Assembly (NCBI RefSeq): GCF_000300855.1 | Contig: NZ_ALJF01000010.1 | Span: 62,001 to 126,000, forward strand | Length of the DNA: 64,000 bases | Reading direction: 5' to 3' | Origin: Agrobacterium albertimagni AOL15 | Lineage (GTDB): Bacteria; Pseudomonadota; Alphaproteobacteria; Rhizobiales; Rhizobiaceae | Made by a program: the position numbers and the translations under genes | Notes under the pieces: generated by a model | What the model was told of the DNA's origin: nothing | The model's input: only the letters and a program-made list of their open reading frames with translations | Database searches by the model: none | Shown here: piece by piece, positions 63,890 through 64,000 of the stretch | How positions within the stretch are numbered: position 1 is the stretch's first letter | Layout of the letters: every line of letters starts with the position of its first letter

Positions 63890-64000
63890 ATGTCCAAACT
63901 GAGCATACGGGCGGTCTCCAAGGTCTTCGGGGCCGGAACCACCGCCGTCGACAGCGTCTCGCTCGATGTGGCGGATGGCGAGCTGGTCTGCCTGCTCGGC
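63890..64000 (+). CDS. ABC transporter ATPase, N-terminal fragment (cut by window edge)
   Basis: Only the first 37 codons are inside the window: MSKLSIRAVSKVFGAGTTAV, then a short segment ending in ELVCLLG, the start of the Walker A strand. It is the energy subunit of the LacI-controlled importer. The rest lies beyond the right edge. Confidence 0.85.
   Translation, partial: MSKLSIRAVSKVFGAGTTAVDSVSLDVADGELVCLLG

Overview
The window is chromosomal DNA of an alphaproteobacterium of the Rhizobiaceae (Rhizobium/Agrobacterium-like). The evidence is high GC with strong codon bias, a RirA-type iron regulator next to an FbpA-like iron-binding protein, an ScfR-type regulator beside isocitrate lyase, a tRNA-His that lacks the extra 5' G, a phasin gene, and many LysR regulators and ABC transporters. 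The species cannot be named from the sequence alone.

Layout. 1-2080: tail of a chemotaxis receptor, a small unknown gene, a LysR regulator, a small gene and a 120-bp inverted-repeat element. 2081-6254: aceA with the divergent ScfR regulator. The 3' end of scfR has been captured by a ~1.2-kb element that carries one P63C-domain gene and a second, synonymously different copy of the scfR tail. 6393-10479: potFGHI putrescine uptake. 10498-17482: a small membrane protein, an AsmA-like protein, acetoacetyl-CoA synthetase, an iron permease (FbpB type) and a LysE exporter. 17518-22726: a very large PAS sensor kinase with a TE-repeat tract, a phasin, tRNA-His and a PilZ-like protein. 22754-28737: ilvE, hupE, LysR, a divergent Rrf2/flavoprotein pair and mmsA. 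28957-32872: DUF898 and M48 membrane proteins, fbpA and rirA. 33055-40393: a GMC oxidoreductase, gluconokinase and a putrescine degradation group (puuA, puuB, N-carbamoylputrescine amidase-like, dadA-like). 40559-46032: YbaN, a CHASE2-GGDEF-EAL protein with a FecR-domain partner, a small XRE regulator and pseudoazurin behind an FNR-like box. 46075-54447: a complete ferric-siderophore system (binding protein, two permeases, ATPase, siderophore-interacting reductase, TonB receptor, AraC regulator). 54704-59386: a photolyase-like flavoprotein, a UbiB/ABC1 kinase, a ClpP-fold periplasmic protein and a membrane partner. 59713-64000: a LacI-regulated ABC importer cut by the window edge.

How the parts fit. 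Three themes recur: polyamine uptake and breakdown (pot, puu, amidase); iron control (rirA, fbpA, fbpB, siderophore operon); and carbon/acyl-CoA metabolism (aceA, acetoacetyl-CoA synthetase, mmsA, phasin).

The most unusual object is the insertion at 4962-6175. A single P63C gene and a 17-bp-armed palindrome lie between two copies of the scfR 3' end that encode the same 25 residues with different codons. This is the signature of a site-specific element that restores its target gene, yet no recombinase is encoded inside. No CRISPR array, rRNA operon, prophage or recognisable insertion sequence was seen.
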